This document shows, piece after piece, positions 1-7,944 of a stretch of 40,654 bases of DNA. Under the pieces are notes generated by a model, which had not been told where the DNA came from, did no database searches, and saw only the letters and a program-made list of their open reading frames with translations. The first letter of the stretch is position 1. Every line of letters starts with the position of its first letter. A program made the position numbers and the translations under genes. The stretch is from Tardiphaga sp. (lineage in GTDB: Bacteria; Pseudomonadota; Alphaproteobacteria; Rhizobiales; Xanthobacteraceae), in the NCBI RefSeq assembly GCF_028290495.1, contig NZ_JAQGJT010000182.1, positions 1-40,654 of the forward strand. The letters run 5' to 3'.

Positions 1-1124
1 GCGCCGGGAAATTTCTCGAATGCAAATCGCGGAATCTTGGTGACGACGTAGTCGATGGTCGGCTCGAACGAGGCCGGGGTCGCGCCGCCGGTGATGTCAT
101 TGGCGATCTCGTCGAGGGTGTAGCCGACCGCGAGCTTGGCGGCGACCTTTGCGATCGGAAAGCCGGTGGCCTTCGACGCCAGCGCCGACGAGCGCGACAC
201 CCGCGGATTCATCTCGATCACGACCATGCGGCCGTCGGCGGGATTGACGCCGAACTGCACGTTGGAGCCGCCGGTTTCCACGCCGATCTCGCGCAGCACC
301 GCCAGCGAGGCGTCGCGCATGATCTGGTATTCCTTGTCGGTCAAGGTCAGCGCCGGCGCCACCGTGATGGAATCGCCGGTGTGCACGCCCATCGGATCGA
401 GGTTCTCGATCGAGCAGACGATGATGCAATTGTCTTTCTTGTCGCGCACCACCTCCATCTCGAACTCTTTCCAGCCCAGCACGGATTCCTCGATCAGGAC
501 CTCATCGGTGGGGGAAGCGTCGATGCCGCGCTCGACGATCTCGATGAATTCGGCCTTGGTGTAGGCGATGCCGCCGCCGGTGCCGCCCATGGTGAAGGAC
601 GGCCGGATGATCGCGGGCAGGCCGATGTCATCGAGCGCACGCATCGCGTCCGGCAAATTCTTGATCTGTACCGAGCGCGGCGTTTCCAGGCCGATCTTGG
701 TCATGGCCTGGCGGAAGCGGCCGCGGTCCTCGGCCTTGTCGATGGCGTCGGCGGTGGCGCCGATCATCTCGACGTCGAATTTCTCCAGAGTGCCCTGCTT
801 GCGCAAGGAGAGCGCGCAGTTCAGCGCGGTCTGGCCGCCCATCGTCGGCAGCAACGCGAAGCCCTTGGAACGGTCGCCGCGTTCCTTCTCGATGATCTTG
901 GCGACGATTTCCGGCGTGATCGGCTCGATATAGGTCGCATCCGCCAGATCCGGGTCGGTCATGATCGTGGCCGGATTGGAATTGACGAGGACGATGCGGT
1001 AGCCCTCTTCCTTCAGCGTTTTGACCGCCTGGGTGCCCGAATAATCGAATTCGCAGGCCTGGCCGATAACGATGGGGCCGGCGCCGATGATCAGGATGGT
1101 GGATATGTCAGTGCGTTTGGGCAT
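1..1124 (-). CDS. carB: Carbamoyl-phosphate synthase large subunit, N-terminal part (runs off the window)
   Basis: CarB joins ammonia from CarA, bicarbonate and two ATP into carbamoyl phosphate for arginine and pyrimidine synthesis in the cytoplasm. Reading the minus strand from the ATG at 1124-1122 gives [20 protein letters not shown] and then about 374 residues without a stop to the window edge. Visible hallmarks are the pre-ATP-grasp nucleotide fold ([17 protein letters not shown]), the [11 protein letters not shown] loop, the glycine-rich ATP-grasp loop FTMGGTGGG, and the metal-binding [18 protein letters not shown] stretch of the first ATP-grasp domain. The family is about 1070-1160 residues, so only the first third is present and the second synthase half lies outside. 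The gene is not in an operon with carA, which lies 1.9 kb away beyond a methyltransferase and dps. Its leader carries an intrinsic terminator 29 nt before the start, described separately. Confidence 0.97.
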   Translation of the reverse strand, partial: MPKRTDISTILIIGAGPIVIGQACEFDYSGTQAVKTLKEEGYRIVLVNSNPATIMTDPDLADATYIEPITPEIVAKIIEKERGDRSKGFALLPTMGGQTALNCALSLRKQGTLEKFDVEMIGATADAIDKAEDRGRFRQAMTKIGLETPRSVQIKNLPDAMRALDDIGLPAIIRPSFTMGGTGGGIAYTKAEFIEIVERGIDASPTDEVLIEESVLGWKEFEMEVVRDKKDNCIIVCSIENLDPMGVHTGDSITVAPALTLTDKEYQIMRDASLAVLREIGVETGGSNVQFGVNPADGRMVVIEMNPRVSRSSALASKATGFPIAKVAAKLAVGYTLDEIANDITGGATPASFEPTIDYVVTKIPRFAFEKFPG

Positions 1125-1153
1125 TGAATCTCGCGATTGTGGCAACTGGGCAC

Positions 1154-1180
1154 AAAAAAAGGGCGCGCGTTGCGCGTCCC
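1154..1180 (-). terminator. Intrinsic terminator in the carB leader
   Basis: Read on the minus strand this is a GC-rich hairpin (GGGACGCGC, loop AAC, GCGCGCCC, with one bulged A) followed at once by seven T residues. Only 29 nt separate the end of the T run from the carB ATG. It can end transcripts from the tRNA-like gene upstream, or act as an attenuator for carB. The hairpin is visible; its role is inferred. Confidence 0.7.
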
Positions 1181-1308
1181 TATGAGCCGGGCGCGGGTCA
1201 TCCTCGCGCGCGGCTGTCTTTAGACCAGTATAACGACGCAAGAAAGGATTTTAAAGCCGCCATCAACCGGCAAATGCCAGCCGGCAGGCGAGACGCCAAT
1301 CGGCTGGA

Positions 1309-1384
1309 TGGAGGCCCGGCCTGGATTTGAACCAGGATGAAGAGCGTTGCACTGCCCCCGCGTAGACACTTCCGCCACCGGGCC
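1309..1384 (-). tRNA. tRNA-Cys-like gene (GCA), degenerate middle; possible pseudogene
   Basis: Read on the minus strand, 76 nt fold partly as a tRNA. The acceptor stem is perfect (GGCCCGG with CCGGGCC), position 73 is U followed by an encoded CCA, and the T arm is perfect (CCTGG, loop TTCAAAT, CCAGG). U73 and a GCA triplet preceded by U and followed by A are the identity marks of tRNA-Cys. The anticodon stem does not pair properly: with GCA in the anticodon position the two inner pairs are C-C and A-G mismatches. The D loop (AAGTGTCTA) lacks the conserved GG and the D stem has only three pairs. So the acceptor/T half is intact while the D/anticodon half is degraded. It may be a pseudogene, an unusually folded tRNA, or a tRNA-derived small RNA. 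Confidence 0.5.
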
Positions 1385-1456
1385 GGTGTCATCCTGCGCC
1401 ATGGCGCGGCGGCGATCCACGTTAACCTGGAATTAACCTTAACCTTGAGGGTTCCG

Positions 1457-2152
1457 TCACAACGCGTGGCGGGCCACGAAGGTCATACGCCAGGGATTAT
1501 GGCCGATATTTACCGGCGCGCGCGACGCCGAGAAGCCGGCGGCGGCGAGCTTGGCCAGCATTTCGGCCTCTGGATAGCGCTGCAGCCCGATCCGGGTCCG
1601 CAACTGCCGGTAATCGGACAAAGCGGTGCGCACCAGCCCCCAGACGGCGTCTTTCAGAAATCCGTGCTTCCAGGACAGCTGGATCAACGCAGCCACATCG
1701 CGGCCCATGCCGACGTCCGGCTGCAGGATATCGCCGACCACCAGCTTGCCGCCCGGCTTCAGCAGCCGCTTCATGACTTTAAATGCAGCGTCGAGTTCGT
1801 CCGGCGTCATGTACTGCGCCACCGAATTCATGACCGCCAGATCGACCGACATCTCTTCCATGTGGCGCAGTTCGTCGAGCGAGCGCACCCGGATCTTGGT
1901 GATTGGCGCGAATCGGGCGATCAGCCGGCCGCGCACGCCGGGCGCCGGCTCTGCCAGGATCAGCCTGCCGCAGGCCGCCGCGACCTTGGCCGCCGACAAC
2001 GCCTCGCCGCAGGCATAATCCAGTACCACGGCGTCCGGCGCGGGGATGTAGCCGATGATGTCGCGGGCGATTTCCTCGAAATGGACGTCGCGGTGCAGCC
2101 GGCTGGCGTAGATCGTATGGGTGGAGTCGTAATAGTCGATCCAGTCGTCCAT
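1457..2152 (-). CDS. Class I SAM-dependent methyltransferase, substrate unknown
   Basis: The 231-residue protein has a Rossmann-fold methyltransferase core. Motif I is VVLDYACGEALSA (residues about 42-54), the acidic strand end is ILAEPAPG, motif IV is VDLAVMNSVAQYM, and the post-motif segment is LLKPGGKLVVGDI, a typical pattern for small-molecule methyltransferases of the UbiE/Methyltransf_11 type. The C-terminal third, with a YRQLRTRIG segment and the end NPWRMTFVARHAL, probably shapes the substrate pocket. There is no signal peptide or membrane segment. It is transcribed alone on the minus strand, divergent from dps. I do not recognise the substrate, and the neighbours do not reveal it. 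Confidence 0.85.
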   Translation of the reverse strand: MDDWIDYYDSTHTIYASRLHRDVHFEEIARDIIGYIPAPDAVVLDYACGEALSAAKVAAACGRLILAEPAPGVRGRLIARFAPITKIRVRSLDELRHMEEMSVDLAVMNSVAQYMTPDELDAAFKVMKRLLKPGGKLVVGDILQPDVGMGRDVAALIQLSWKHGFLKDAVWGLVRTALSDYRQLRTRIGLQRYPEAEMLAKLAAAGFSASRAPVNIGHNPWRMTFVARHAL

Positions 2153-2378
2153 GATTTGACCTGGCCATCTCTGTTCCGGTGCGGGAACCGGTGTTGCTTT
2201 GCGATGTTAGGGGTCTAGAGCGTTTTCAAGGGCGTTGGAAACCGCCTTTCACCTGCAAAGCCTCGTTTTCGTGAAATTGGATGATTTCCGACAAGACCGG
2301 TAGCGGCCTTTGCATATCAACTTGGTGACGCCCATCTGTCCGACATACCTCGCCCCCGCCCACAGGAAGGTACTGACC

Positions 2379-2909
2379 GTGTCCCCAGCCAAGAATGCTT
2401 CGAAAGTCTCCCCCGATCTCGATACCCCGACCGATCTGCCGAAGGATGCCGTCGAGAAGATTTCCAAGGCGCTGAATCCGCTGCTCGCCGACGCCTTTGC
2501 GCTCTATCTCAAGACCAAGAATTTTCATTGGCACATCAGCGGCCGGCATTTCCGCGATTACCACTTGATGCTTGACGAGCAGTCGGACCAGATCTTCGCC
2601 ACCACCGATGCGCTGGCGGAGCGCGTCCGCAAGGTCGGCGGCACCACGATCCGCTCGATCGGCGGAATCGCCAAGCTGCAGACTATCAAGGACAATGACG
2701 AGGCCTATGTGCCACCGCGCGAAATGCTGCGCGAATTGATGAACGACAACAAGGCGATGGCCGCCGCGATGCGCAAAGCCCACAAGGTTGTCGATGATGT
2801 CGAGGACGCCGCCTCGGCGGGCCTGCTCGAAAACTTCATCGACGAAACCGAGCGCCGCACATGGTTCCTGTTTGAAGCCAGCCGCCAGGAAGGCGGCAAC
2901 GAGGACTGA
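2379..2909 (+). CDS. dps: Dps-family ferritin (DNA starvation/stationary-phase protection)
   Basis: Dps proteins form 12-subunit cages that oxidise Fe(II) with peroxide and store it, protecting DNA. From the chosen start the protein is 176 residues. The ferroxidase ligands shared between subunits are visible: H50 in NFHWH, H62 and D66 in YHLMLDE, D77 and E81 in TDALAERV, at the same spacing as in Escherichia coli Dps. An Ala/Lys/Ser-rich N-terminal tail of about 20 residues precedes the helical bundle and could contact DNA. I chose the GTG at 2379 because AGGAAGG lies 8 nt upstream; an in-frame start at 2310 would add 23 residues that do not look like Dps. It is a single gene facing carA. Confidence 0.9.
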   Translation: MSPAKNASKVSPDLDTPTDLPKDAVEKISKALNPLLADAFALYLKTKNFHWHISGRHFRDYHLMLDEQSDQIFATTDALAERVRKVGGTTIRSIGGIAKLQTIKDNDEAYVPPREMLRELMNDNKAMAAAMRKAHKVVDDVEDAASAGLLENFIDETERRTWFLFEASRQEGGNED

Positions 2910-3001
2910 ATCTCGTTGGGTGGGCAGGGCGCCGTTCGCCGCGCCCACCGGCGAAGCCTTTCCAGAGTTGTATCGATAGCCCGTAGCCGACCCTCAAAAC
3001 G

Positions 3002-3037
3002 CATTCGGGGCCGTCGCGCGTGCGACGGCCCCGAATG
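3002..3037. terminator. Perfect 16-bp hairpin between convergent dps and carA
   Basis: CATTCGGGGCCGTCGC, a 4-nt loop (gcgt), then its exact reverse complement. It lies between the dps stop (2909) and the carA stop (3063), the place for a bidirectional terminator. No T run follows on either strand, so termination is inferred from position and stem strength. Confidence 0.6.
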
Positions 3038-3062
3038 ATGACGGCTCCGGGTGCCCAGCGTC

Positions 3063-4253
3063 CTACGACGCTTTCTTGGCCCGCATCAGGTCCGAAAACC
3101 GCTTGAACAGGTAATGCGAGTCACGCGGGCCGGGCGAGGCTTCCGGGTGATACTGCACCGAAAACACCGGCTTGCCTTCGAGCTGGATTCCGCAATTTGA
3201 GCCGTCGAACAGCGAGACGTGGGTCTGTTTCGCGCCCGCAGGCAGCGTCGCTTCATCCACCGCAAAACCATGGTTCATCGAGGTGATCTCGACCTTGCCG
3301 GTGGTCTCGTCCTTGACCGGATGATTGGCGCCGTGGTGGCCCTGATGCATCTTCTTGGTCTTGGCGCCGACGGCGAGGCCGAGCATCTGGTGACCAAGGC
3401 AGATGCCAAAGGTAGGCACGCCGGTCTCGATCACTTCGCGGATCACCGGAACGGCATATTTGCCGGTCTCGGCAGGATCGCCCGGGCCGTTCGACAGGAA
3501 CACGCCGTCCGGCTTCAAGGCCATGATGTCTTCAGCCGAAGTGGTAGCGGGGACGACCGTGATCCGGCAGCCTTCGCCGGCCAGCAGCCGCAGGATGTTG
3601 CGCTTGATGCCGTAGTCGATCGCGACGACGTGGAATTCCGGCGCGGTCTGGCGGCCATAGCCCTTTTCCCATTCCCAGGGCGTCTCTTCCCAGGTGAAAC
3701 GCTGGGCGGAAGTCACCATCGGCACCAGGTCCATGCCTTCAAGGCCCGGCCACTCGCGTGCTTCCTCTTTCAGGCCATGCAGGTCGAACTGGCCGTCGCG
3801 GGCGTGCACCAGCACGGCGTTGGGCATGCCCTTGGTGCGGATCAGCGCGGTCAAGGCGCGGGTATCGATACCCGAGATGCCAATGATGCCGCGGGCCTTC
3901 AGCCAGGCGTCGAGATGTCGCGAGGAGCGGTAATTCGACGGATCGGTAATGGCCGAGCGCAGGATCACGCCGCGGGCACCGGGCGTCGCCGCCATGTTGA
4001 TGCTCTCGATATCTTCGTCGTTGGTGCCGACGTTGCCGATATGCGGGAAGGTAAAGGTGATCAGCTGTCCGGCATAAGAGGGATCGGTGAGGATCTCCTC
4101 ATAACCGGTCATCGCCGTGTTGAAGCAGACTTCGCCAACGGCTTGGCCTTCCGCGCCGAGGCCGAAGCCCTCCAGCACGGTGCCATCGGCGAGCACGAGG
4201 AGCGCGGTCGGTTTGTGGTCCGGCCAGGCTGAGGATGTTTCCGAGGGGGTCAT
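3063..4253 (-). CDS. carA: Carbamoyl-phosphate synthase small subunit (glutamine amidotransferase)
   Basis: CarA hydrolyses glutamine and passes ammonia through a tunnel to CarB. The 396-residue protein has the CPSase small-chain domain at the N-terminus ([18 protein letters not shown], about 43-60; GTNDED; the ITDPSNYRS stretch) and a class I glutamine amidotransferase domain at the C-terminus. The triad is visible: nucleophile C285 in [10 protein letters not shown]369 and E371 in YHPEASPG. An upstream ATG at 4277 would add eight residues with no ribosome site; the start at 4253 gives the usual family length. The gene is single, convergent with dps and divergent from the membrane glycosyltransferase. 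It is separated from carB, as is common in alphaproteobacteria. Confidence 0.97.
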   Translation of the reverse strand: MTPSETSSAWPDHKPTALLVLADGTVLEGFGLGAEGQAVGEVCFNTAMTGYEEILTDPSYAGQLITFTFPHIGNVGTNDEDIESINMAATPGARGVILRSAITDPSNYRSSRHLDAWLKARGIIGISGIDTRALTALIRTKGMPNAVLVHARDGQFDLHGLKEEAREWPGLEGMDLVPMVTSAQRFTWEETPWEWEKGYGRQTAPEFHVVAIDYGIKRNILRLLAGEGCRITVVPATTSAEDIMALKPDGVFLSNGPGDPAETGKYAVPVIREVIETGVPTFGICLGHQMLGLAVGAKTKKMHQGHHGANHPVKDETTGKVEITSMNHGFAVDEATLPAGAKQTHVSLFDGSNCGIQLEGKPVFSVQYHPEASPGPRDSHYLFKRFSDLMRAKKAS

Positions 4254-4573
4254 GAGTGGACTACATAGTCTCCGCATCCGCCGCCGTCAAAGCCGGAACC
4301 GGCAGATTCACATCTCATTCTGCCGAATTTTCGGAAATCTGGGGGGCGGGGAAAGCCGGCATCGCAGGGTTGCGGAGGCGAGGAGGTGTCTATCAGCGAT
4401 ATGCGTTGCACCGTGATTGTCACCGGTATTAACCGAATCTTCGGCAGTGGCAGCGGTATCTGGAACCCCTCGATAATACCCAAGCGTGCTTGCCCGAGCT
4501 GACTTTCGCCGTTAGCAAGCTGCAGACCCTCTGTCTTCCGGACATTTCAGTGCAGCTGGATTATTTCTCCGTG
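4254..4573. promoter_or_regulatory. Divergent intergenic region of carA and the glycosyltransferase gene
   Basis: The 320-bp gap must carry the carA promoter and, for the plus strand, that of the glycosyltransferase. I found no clear hairpin, riboswitch or strong operator palindrome. The plus-strand reading frame stays open back to a TTG at 4490, so the glycosyltransferase could start earlier than the ATG I chose. Confidence 0.35.
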
Positions 4574-6187
4574 ATGGCCGCGCGCTCCGCCGCCTCGCCG
4601 GCGCGTTGGCGCAAGCCGTTTTTGCGTTGGCTTGACGGGATCGAGGCGGGCTGGGCGATCCCGGCGCTGATCACTGCTTTTGCGGCGATCTGGCTGCTGT
4701 TCCTGAGCATCGCCTATCTCAGCGGCGACCTCCATGCCGACGCGCTGGAAACCTGGTCCGTCGGCCGTCAATTCGCCTGGGGCAATGCCAAGCATCCGCC
4801 GCTGATGGGCTGGGCGGCCTATGGCTGGACGCAGGTGTTTCCGCTCACCGACTGGTCGTTCCAGCTGCTGGCGATGACCAATGCCGCGGTGGCGCTGTGG
4901 GCCGTGGACCTGATCTCGCGGCGCTTCGTGCGCGGCGATTCGCGGGCCGTCGTGCTGCTGCTCCTGATGCTGCTGCCGGCCTACCAGTTCCACGCCCAGC
5001 GCTTCAACGCCAACACCGTTCTGCTCGCGGTGTGGCCGCTGGCGACCTATTGCTTCCTGCGCTCCTATGAGAGCCGCGCGGCAGGCTGGGCAGCCGCCGC
5101 CGGTGCGTTCGCGGCGCTGGCGATGCTCGGCAAATATTATTCGGTGTTCCTGATCGGCAGCTTCGTGCTGGCGGCGATCGTGCATCCGCAGCGCGCGGCG
5201 TATTTTCGCTCGTGTGCGCCGTGGGTCTCGGCGCTGACCGGGCTGATTGTGCTGGGACCGCACATCCACTGGCTGGCAACATCCGGCGCCACTCCGTTCG
5301 CTTATGCCCTTCAGGTTCATGGCGGGATCCCGCTGGGGCAGTCGTTCCTGGAGGCGGGCGCCTTCCTGCTCGGCCTCGCTGCGACGCTGGCGCTGCCGGC
5401 GCTGGCATGGGTGCTTTCCGCGCAGTTCCGCCTGAAGCACTTTCCTGCCGATTTTCGCGCGATGAGCCCGGGGCTGGTGCTGCTGTTCTGGATCTTCGTC
5501 GGCACCGTGGTGCTGCCGGCGATCGTGGCCGTGGCTGTCGGCACTGACATGCCGTCGCTATGGGCCTTGCAGGGCCTGTTCCTGCCTGCGATCCTGATCG
5601 TCTGCGGCGCCAGCTTCACGCTGGAGCGGCTCTACGTCGTCAATCTGGCGGTGATGGTGGCGGGGATTGCCGTCGTCGCGGTGGTCGTTGCGGCACCGGT
5701 GCATGCCTATTACCGCAACAACATCAATCCGAACGATCGTAGCTATTACCGGCTGGCCGCCATCGAGCTGACTCAGCGTTGGCGTGCGATTTCGGACCGG
5801 CCGATGCCGGCGATCTCCGGCGACGATGGGCTGGCCTTCGCCACCGCGTTCTACAGCCCGGATCATCCGTTTTACCGCCGCCCGTTTGAGTACCAGTACA
5901 CTTGGGGCATGCCGCGGGTGACGACGCTGGAAAAAGGCTGGGCGGCGATGTGCTTCGCGAACAACGAAACCTGCCGGGTCTGGATGGACAAGGTGACGGC
6001 GATCGCGCCGGAATTTACCCGTCTCGACTTTGACGTGACGCCGCATCTGTGGGGAAGGGCCGGCAAGCCTGCCAGTCTGATCGCCTTGATGGTGCGGCCA
6101 CAGGGCGACAAGGCCGACGCTGTGCGGAATCCGGCGTCCGACGGCGCCGTGGATTTCTCGTCTAGCCGCCGGCAGGTGCTTCCCTGA
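4574..6187 (+). CDS. GT39-type membrane glycosyltransferase (ArnT/PMT_2-like)
   Basis: The 537-residue integral membrane protein resembles dolichyl/undecaprenyl-phosphate-sugar glycosyltransferases of the PMT_2 family, which transfer sugars from lipid carriers on the periplasmic face. A first membrane helix (about 27-49) is followed by the loop GDLHADALETW (D56 and E59 are candidate acidic catalytic residues) and by KHPPLMGW (73-80), a pattern typical of the family. About ten further hydrophobic helices follow to about residue 415, then a soluble C-terminal domain of about 120 residues. I chose the ATG at 4574; a TTG at 4490 would add 28 residues with a non-membrane look. Acceptor and sugar are unknown: lipid A, hopanoid and polysaccharide are all possible, and no such pathway genes are adjacent. 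Confidence 0.8.
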   Translation: MAARSAASPARWRKPFLRWLDGIEAGWAIPALITAFAAIWLLFLSIAYLSGDLHADALETWSVGRQFAWGNAKHPPLMGWAAYGWTQVFPLTDWSFQLLAMTNAAVALWAVDLISRRFVRGDSRAVVLLLLMLLPAYQFHAQRFNANTVLLAVWPLATYCFLRSYESRAAGWAAAAGAFAALAMLGKYYSVFLIGSFVLAAIVHPQRAAYFRSCAPWVSALTGLIVLGPHIHWLATSGATPFAYALQVHGGIPLGQSFLEAGAFLLGLAATLALPALAWVLSAQFRLKHFPADFRAMSPGLVLLFWIFVGTVVLPAIVAVAVGTDMPSLWALQGLFLPAILIVCGASFTLERLYVVNLAVMVAGIAVVAVVVAAPVHAYYRNNINPNDRSYYRLAAIELTQRWRAISDRPMPAISGDDGLAFATAFYSPDHPFYRRPFEYQYTWGMPRVTTLEKGWAAMCFANNETCRVWMDKVTAIAPEFTRLDFDVTPHLWGRAGKPASLIALMVRPQGDKADAVRNPASDGAVDFSSSRRQVLP

Positions 6188-6280
6188 CCCTGGCCGCGGT
6201 TGTGCGGAACCGGCAAAGCGCCTAGATCGAGCCCACTGGAATGGAGCCCGCGCCGCCCTGCGGCCGGCGAAGGAGACGCC

Positions 6281-6736
6281 ATGCTGCGCGATGACATCAA
6301 CAACGCCGTCAAGGACGCCATGCGGGCCAAGGACGAGCGCAAGCTCTCCACCCTGCGAATGGTCAATTCGACGATCAAGAACGCCGACATCGAAGCCCGC
6401 GGCCAGAGCAAGCCGCCTTTGTCCGACGGCGATCTGCTCAGCGTGCTGCAGAAGATGATCAAGCAGCGCCAGGAATCCGTCGAGCTGTACGACAAGGGCG
6501 GCCGCGCCGAGCTGGCCGAGCAGGAGCGCGCCGAGATCGCCGTGATCTCCGCCTACCTGCCGCAGCAGATGTCGGAAGACGACGTCAAGGCCGCTATCAC
6601 CGCCGAGATCGCGGCATCGGGTGCGGCGGGCATCAAGGACATGGGCAAGGTGATCGCTGCGCTGAAGGCGAAATATGCCGGGCAGATGGACTTCGGCAAG
6701 GCCAGCGGCCTGGTCAAGGCCGCATTGACCGCCTGA
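6281..6736 (+). CDS. GatB/YqeY domain protein
   Basis: A 151-residue cytoplasmic protein of the YqeY family. The N-terminal helical part starts MLRDDINNAVKDAMRAKDER and continues with LSTLRMVNSTIKNADIEARG; the C-terminal half (about 75-151) is the tRNA-binding GatB/YqeY helical domain, with the family signature ISAYLPQQMSEDDVKAAI and the end IKDMGKVIAALKAKYAGQMD. The role is uncertain; the fold is shared with the tail of GatB, suggesting contact with tRNA, but no enzyme activity is established. AAGGAGA just upstream of the ATG fixes the start. The next gene downstream in this direction is interrupted by the mobile cassette, which begins 20 bp after the stop. Confidence 0.92.
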   Translation: MLRDDINNAVKDAMRAKDERKLSTLRMVNSTIKNADIEARGQSKPPLSDGDLLSVLQKMIKQRQESVELYDKGGRAELAEQERAEIAVISAYLPQQMSEDDVKAAITAEIAASGAAGIKDMGKVIAALKAKYAGQMDFGKASGLVKAALTA

Positions 6737-6749
6737 TCATTCAGGGGGC

Positions 6750-6756
6750 GGCGTTA
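6750..6756. repeat. Left copy of the target-site duplication GGCGTTA
   Basis: GGCGTTA abuts the outer end of the left MITE, and the same seven bases abut the outer end of the right MITE at 9066-9072. Counting one more base (CGGCGTTA at 6749-6756 and 9065-9072) gives eight matching bases that share the terminal C of the right element. Confidence 0.75.
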
Positions 6757-6975
6757 GGCTCTGACGCAACTTTGGTGATCCTTTATCGATCAACGAACGC
6801 ATTCAATGAGTCCGATCAACAAGTTAGATTGTCACCGTCATTGGATCGCGATGACGCCAACCGACCACTCTCCAATTGGCTGCTGGCCCCCTGAAATCGG
6901 GAGTCTTTTCAAAACGATCGACCGCTGCGGTTGTCGACGGGATCGAGCGTCCATCACCAAATCTGAGTCAGCCCC
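6757..6975 (+). mobile_element. MITE-like element, left copy (219 bp)
   Basis: The unit has its own terminal inverted repeats of about 23 bp. The left end begins GGCTCTGACGCAA and the right end reads GGGGCTGACTCAG on the other strand, differing in the outermost bases, so this right terminus has decayed. The interior has no coding potential that I can recognise. The longest block identical to the right copy is about 43 bp around CTGGCCCCCTGAAATCGG. Confidence 0.75.
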
Positions 6976-7005
6976 AATCTTGGAGGCCGAATGGAATTCT
7001 GGCGC

Positions 7006-7845
7006 TCACCTTGTGTCGTCATTCAGGAGTGCGGCGTGGCGTGCCTCGGTCGGCTCGTCCGCTGGAAACATGCATTCGATGCGCAGTTCTTCGGCCGCAA
7101 CGGTCTGCGGCGTTCCGAGGGTGGTGACCATAGAGAAATAGTTGAGAACATGGCCATCCTTGACGAAACCGATGGGAATGACCGGCATCACCGACTGAAC
7201 GCGCGTCGTCTTAGGCTGGGTCCAGTCCGGTTCGACGTCGGGATACGCAAGCAGAGATGTCAGCAGTTCCTTGATTTTGTCGTCAACGACGCGTCCGACC
7301 GTCTCCCGGTAGACGCGCTGGATCAGGCTTTCCGCGACGGTGGGCCAGTCGGCGACGAACGGCCGTATGCCTTCTGGATCGAACATCAGGTGCAGCATGT
7401 TGCGCGGGCTCTTGCGCGCCGACAGGTCGGTGAAGCGACCGAAGAAGCGCGGCGCCGCCCGGTTGGTCATGAGCACGTTCCAATAGCGGTCCATGACCAA
7501 AGCGGGGAACGGTTCGTGCTGGCGCAGGATGCGCTCTAGGGCCTTGGTGATGCTGTGCATCTCGGGGCCGTCCCAAGCACCGTCCGGGTAGATCGGCGCG
7601 TAACCACCGGCCAGCAAGAGCGTGTTGCGGTCGCGCAAGGGTATGTCCAGCGCTGTTGCGATGTCGATCAGCATCTGGCGGCTCGGCACGCTTCGCCCGA
7701 TCTCAATGAAGCTGATGTGCCGCTGCGACACGCCGGTGTCGAGCGACAGGTCGAATTGACTCTTGCCGCGCAGATCGCGCCAGTGGCGCAGCAGGGTTCT
7801 CAGCTCGCCACCCTGCGGTGTAACTGTCGAATTCCGCGTCGGCAT
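7006..7845 (-). CDS. XRE-family regulator with MmyB-like ligand-binding domain
   Basis: The 279-residue protein has an N-terminal XRE helix-turn-helix (about residues 14-72: LRHWRDLRGKSQFDLSLDTG, VSQRHISFIEIGR, PSRQMLIDIATALDIPL) and a C-terminal MmyB-like PAS-related ligand-binding domain (about 95-265), marked by FPALVMDRYWNVLMTNRAAPRF (reported here in part) and a NMLHLMFDPEG segment. Such regulators commonly control adjacent redox or small-molecule genes, binding a fatty-acid-like ligand in characterised members. It lies 99 bp downstream of the CMD-family gene on the same strand; an inverted repeat around a TATAGT box sits in the gap (7900-7932), so it may have its own autoregulated promoter. 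It is passenger DNA of the cassette. Confidence 0.88.
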   Translation of the reverse strand: MPTRNSTVTPQGGELRTLLRHWRDLRGKSQFDLSLDTGVSQRHISFIEIGRSVPSRQMLIDIATALDIPLRDRNTLLLAGGYAPIYPDGAWDGPEMHSITKALERILRQHEPFPALVMDRYWNVLMTNRAAPRFFGRFTDLSARKSPRNMLHLMFDPEGIRPFVADWPTVAESLIQRVYRETVGRVVDDKIKELLTSLLAYPDVEPDWTQPKTTRVQSVMPVIPIGFVKDGHVLNYFSMVTTLGTPQTVAAEELRIECMFPADEPTEARHAALLNDDTR

Positions 7846-7899
7846 TGCGCGTGGCTCCCTCTCAAAGGCAGGACAAGCCGAGCCGGTTAGGTCAGCGCA

Positions 7900-7932
7900 G
7901 TCCGCACGGCACTATAGATTGGCGGTGCGGAC
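7900..7932 (-). promoter_or_regulatory. Candidate promoter/operator of the XRE regulator
   Basis: Perfect 8-bp arms GTCCGCAC (7900-7907) and GTGCGGAC (7925-7932) enclose 17 bp that contain TATAGT on the minus strand, like a -10 box. It lies 55-87 bp upstream of the regulator's start. An autoregulatory operator is plausible; a weak terminator after the CMD gene is the alternative. Confidence 0.4.
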
Positions 7933-7944
7933 CGTCGCTGGGAT

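Larger units (their letters stand above)
1125..1456. other. Intergenic region between carB and the methyltransferase gene
   Basis: This 332-bp stretch holds the tRNA-Cys-like gene (1309-1384) and the terminator at 1154-1180. A further small inverted repeat (CCGGC / GCCGG, about 1268-1286) lies just downstream of the tRNA-like gene in its direction of transcription, without a T run. Small reading frames here show no recognisable protein and I did not call them. Confidence 0.6.

Noticed and set aside
381..1127. 248-residue open frame on the plus strand opposite carB
   Set aside because: Antisense shadow of carB; GC-rich third positions keep such frames open. The minus strand gives unmistakable CarB sequence.
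1309..1384. tmRNA piece
   Set aside because: Alphaproteobacterial tmRNA is permuted in two pieces with a tag-coding segment and a different acceptor half. Here a continuous 76-nt tRNA-like unit with both acceptor strands is seen.
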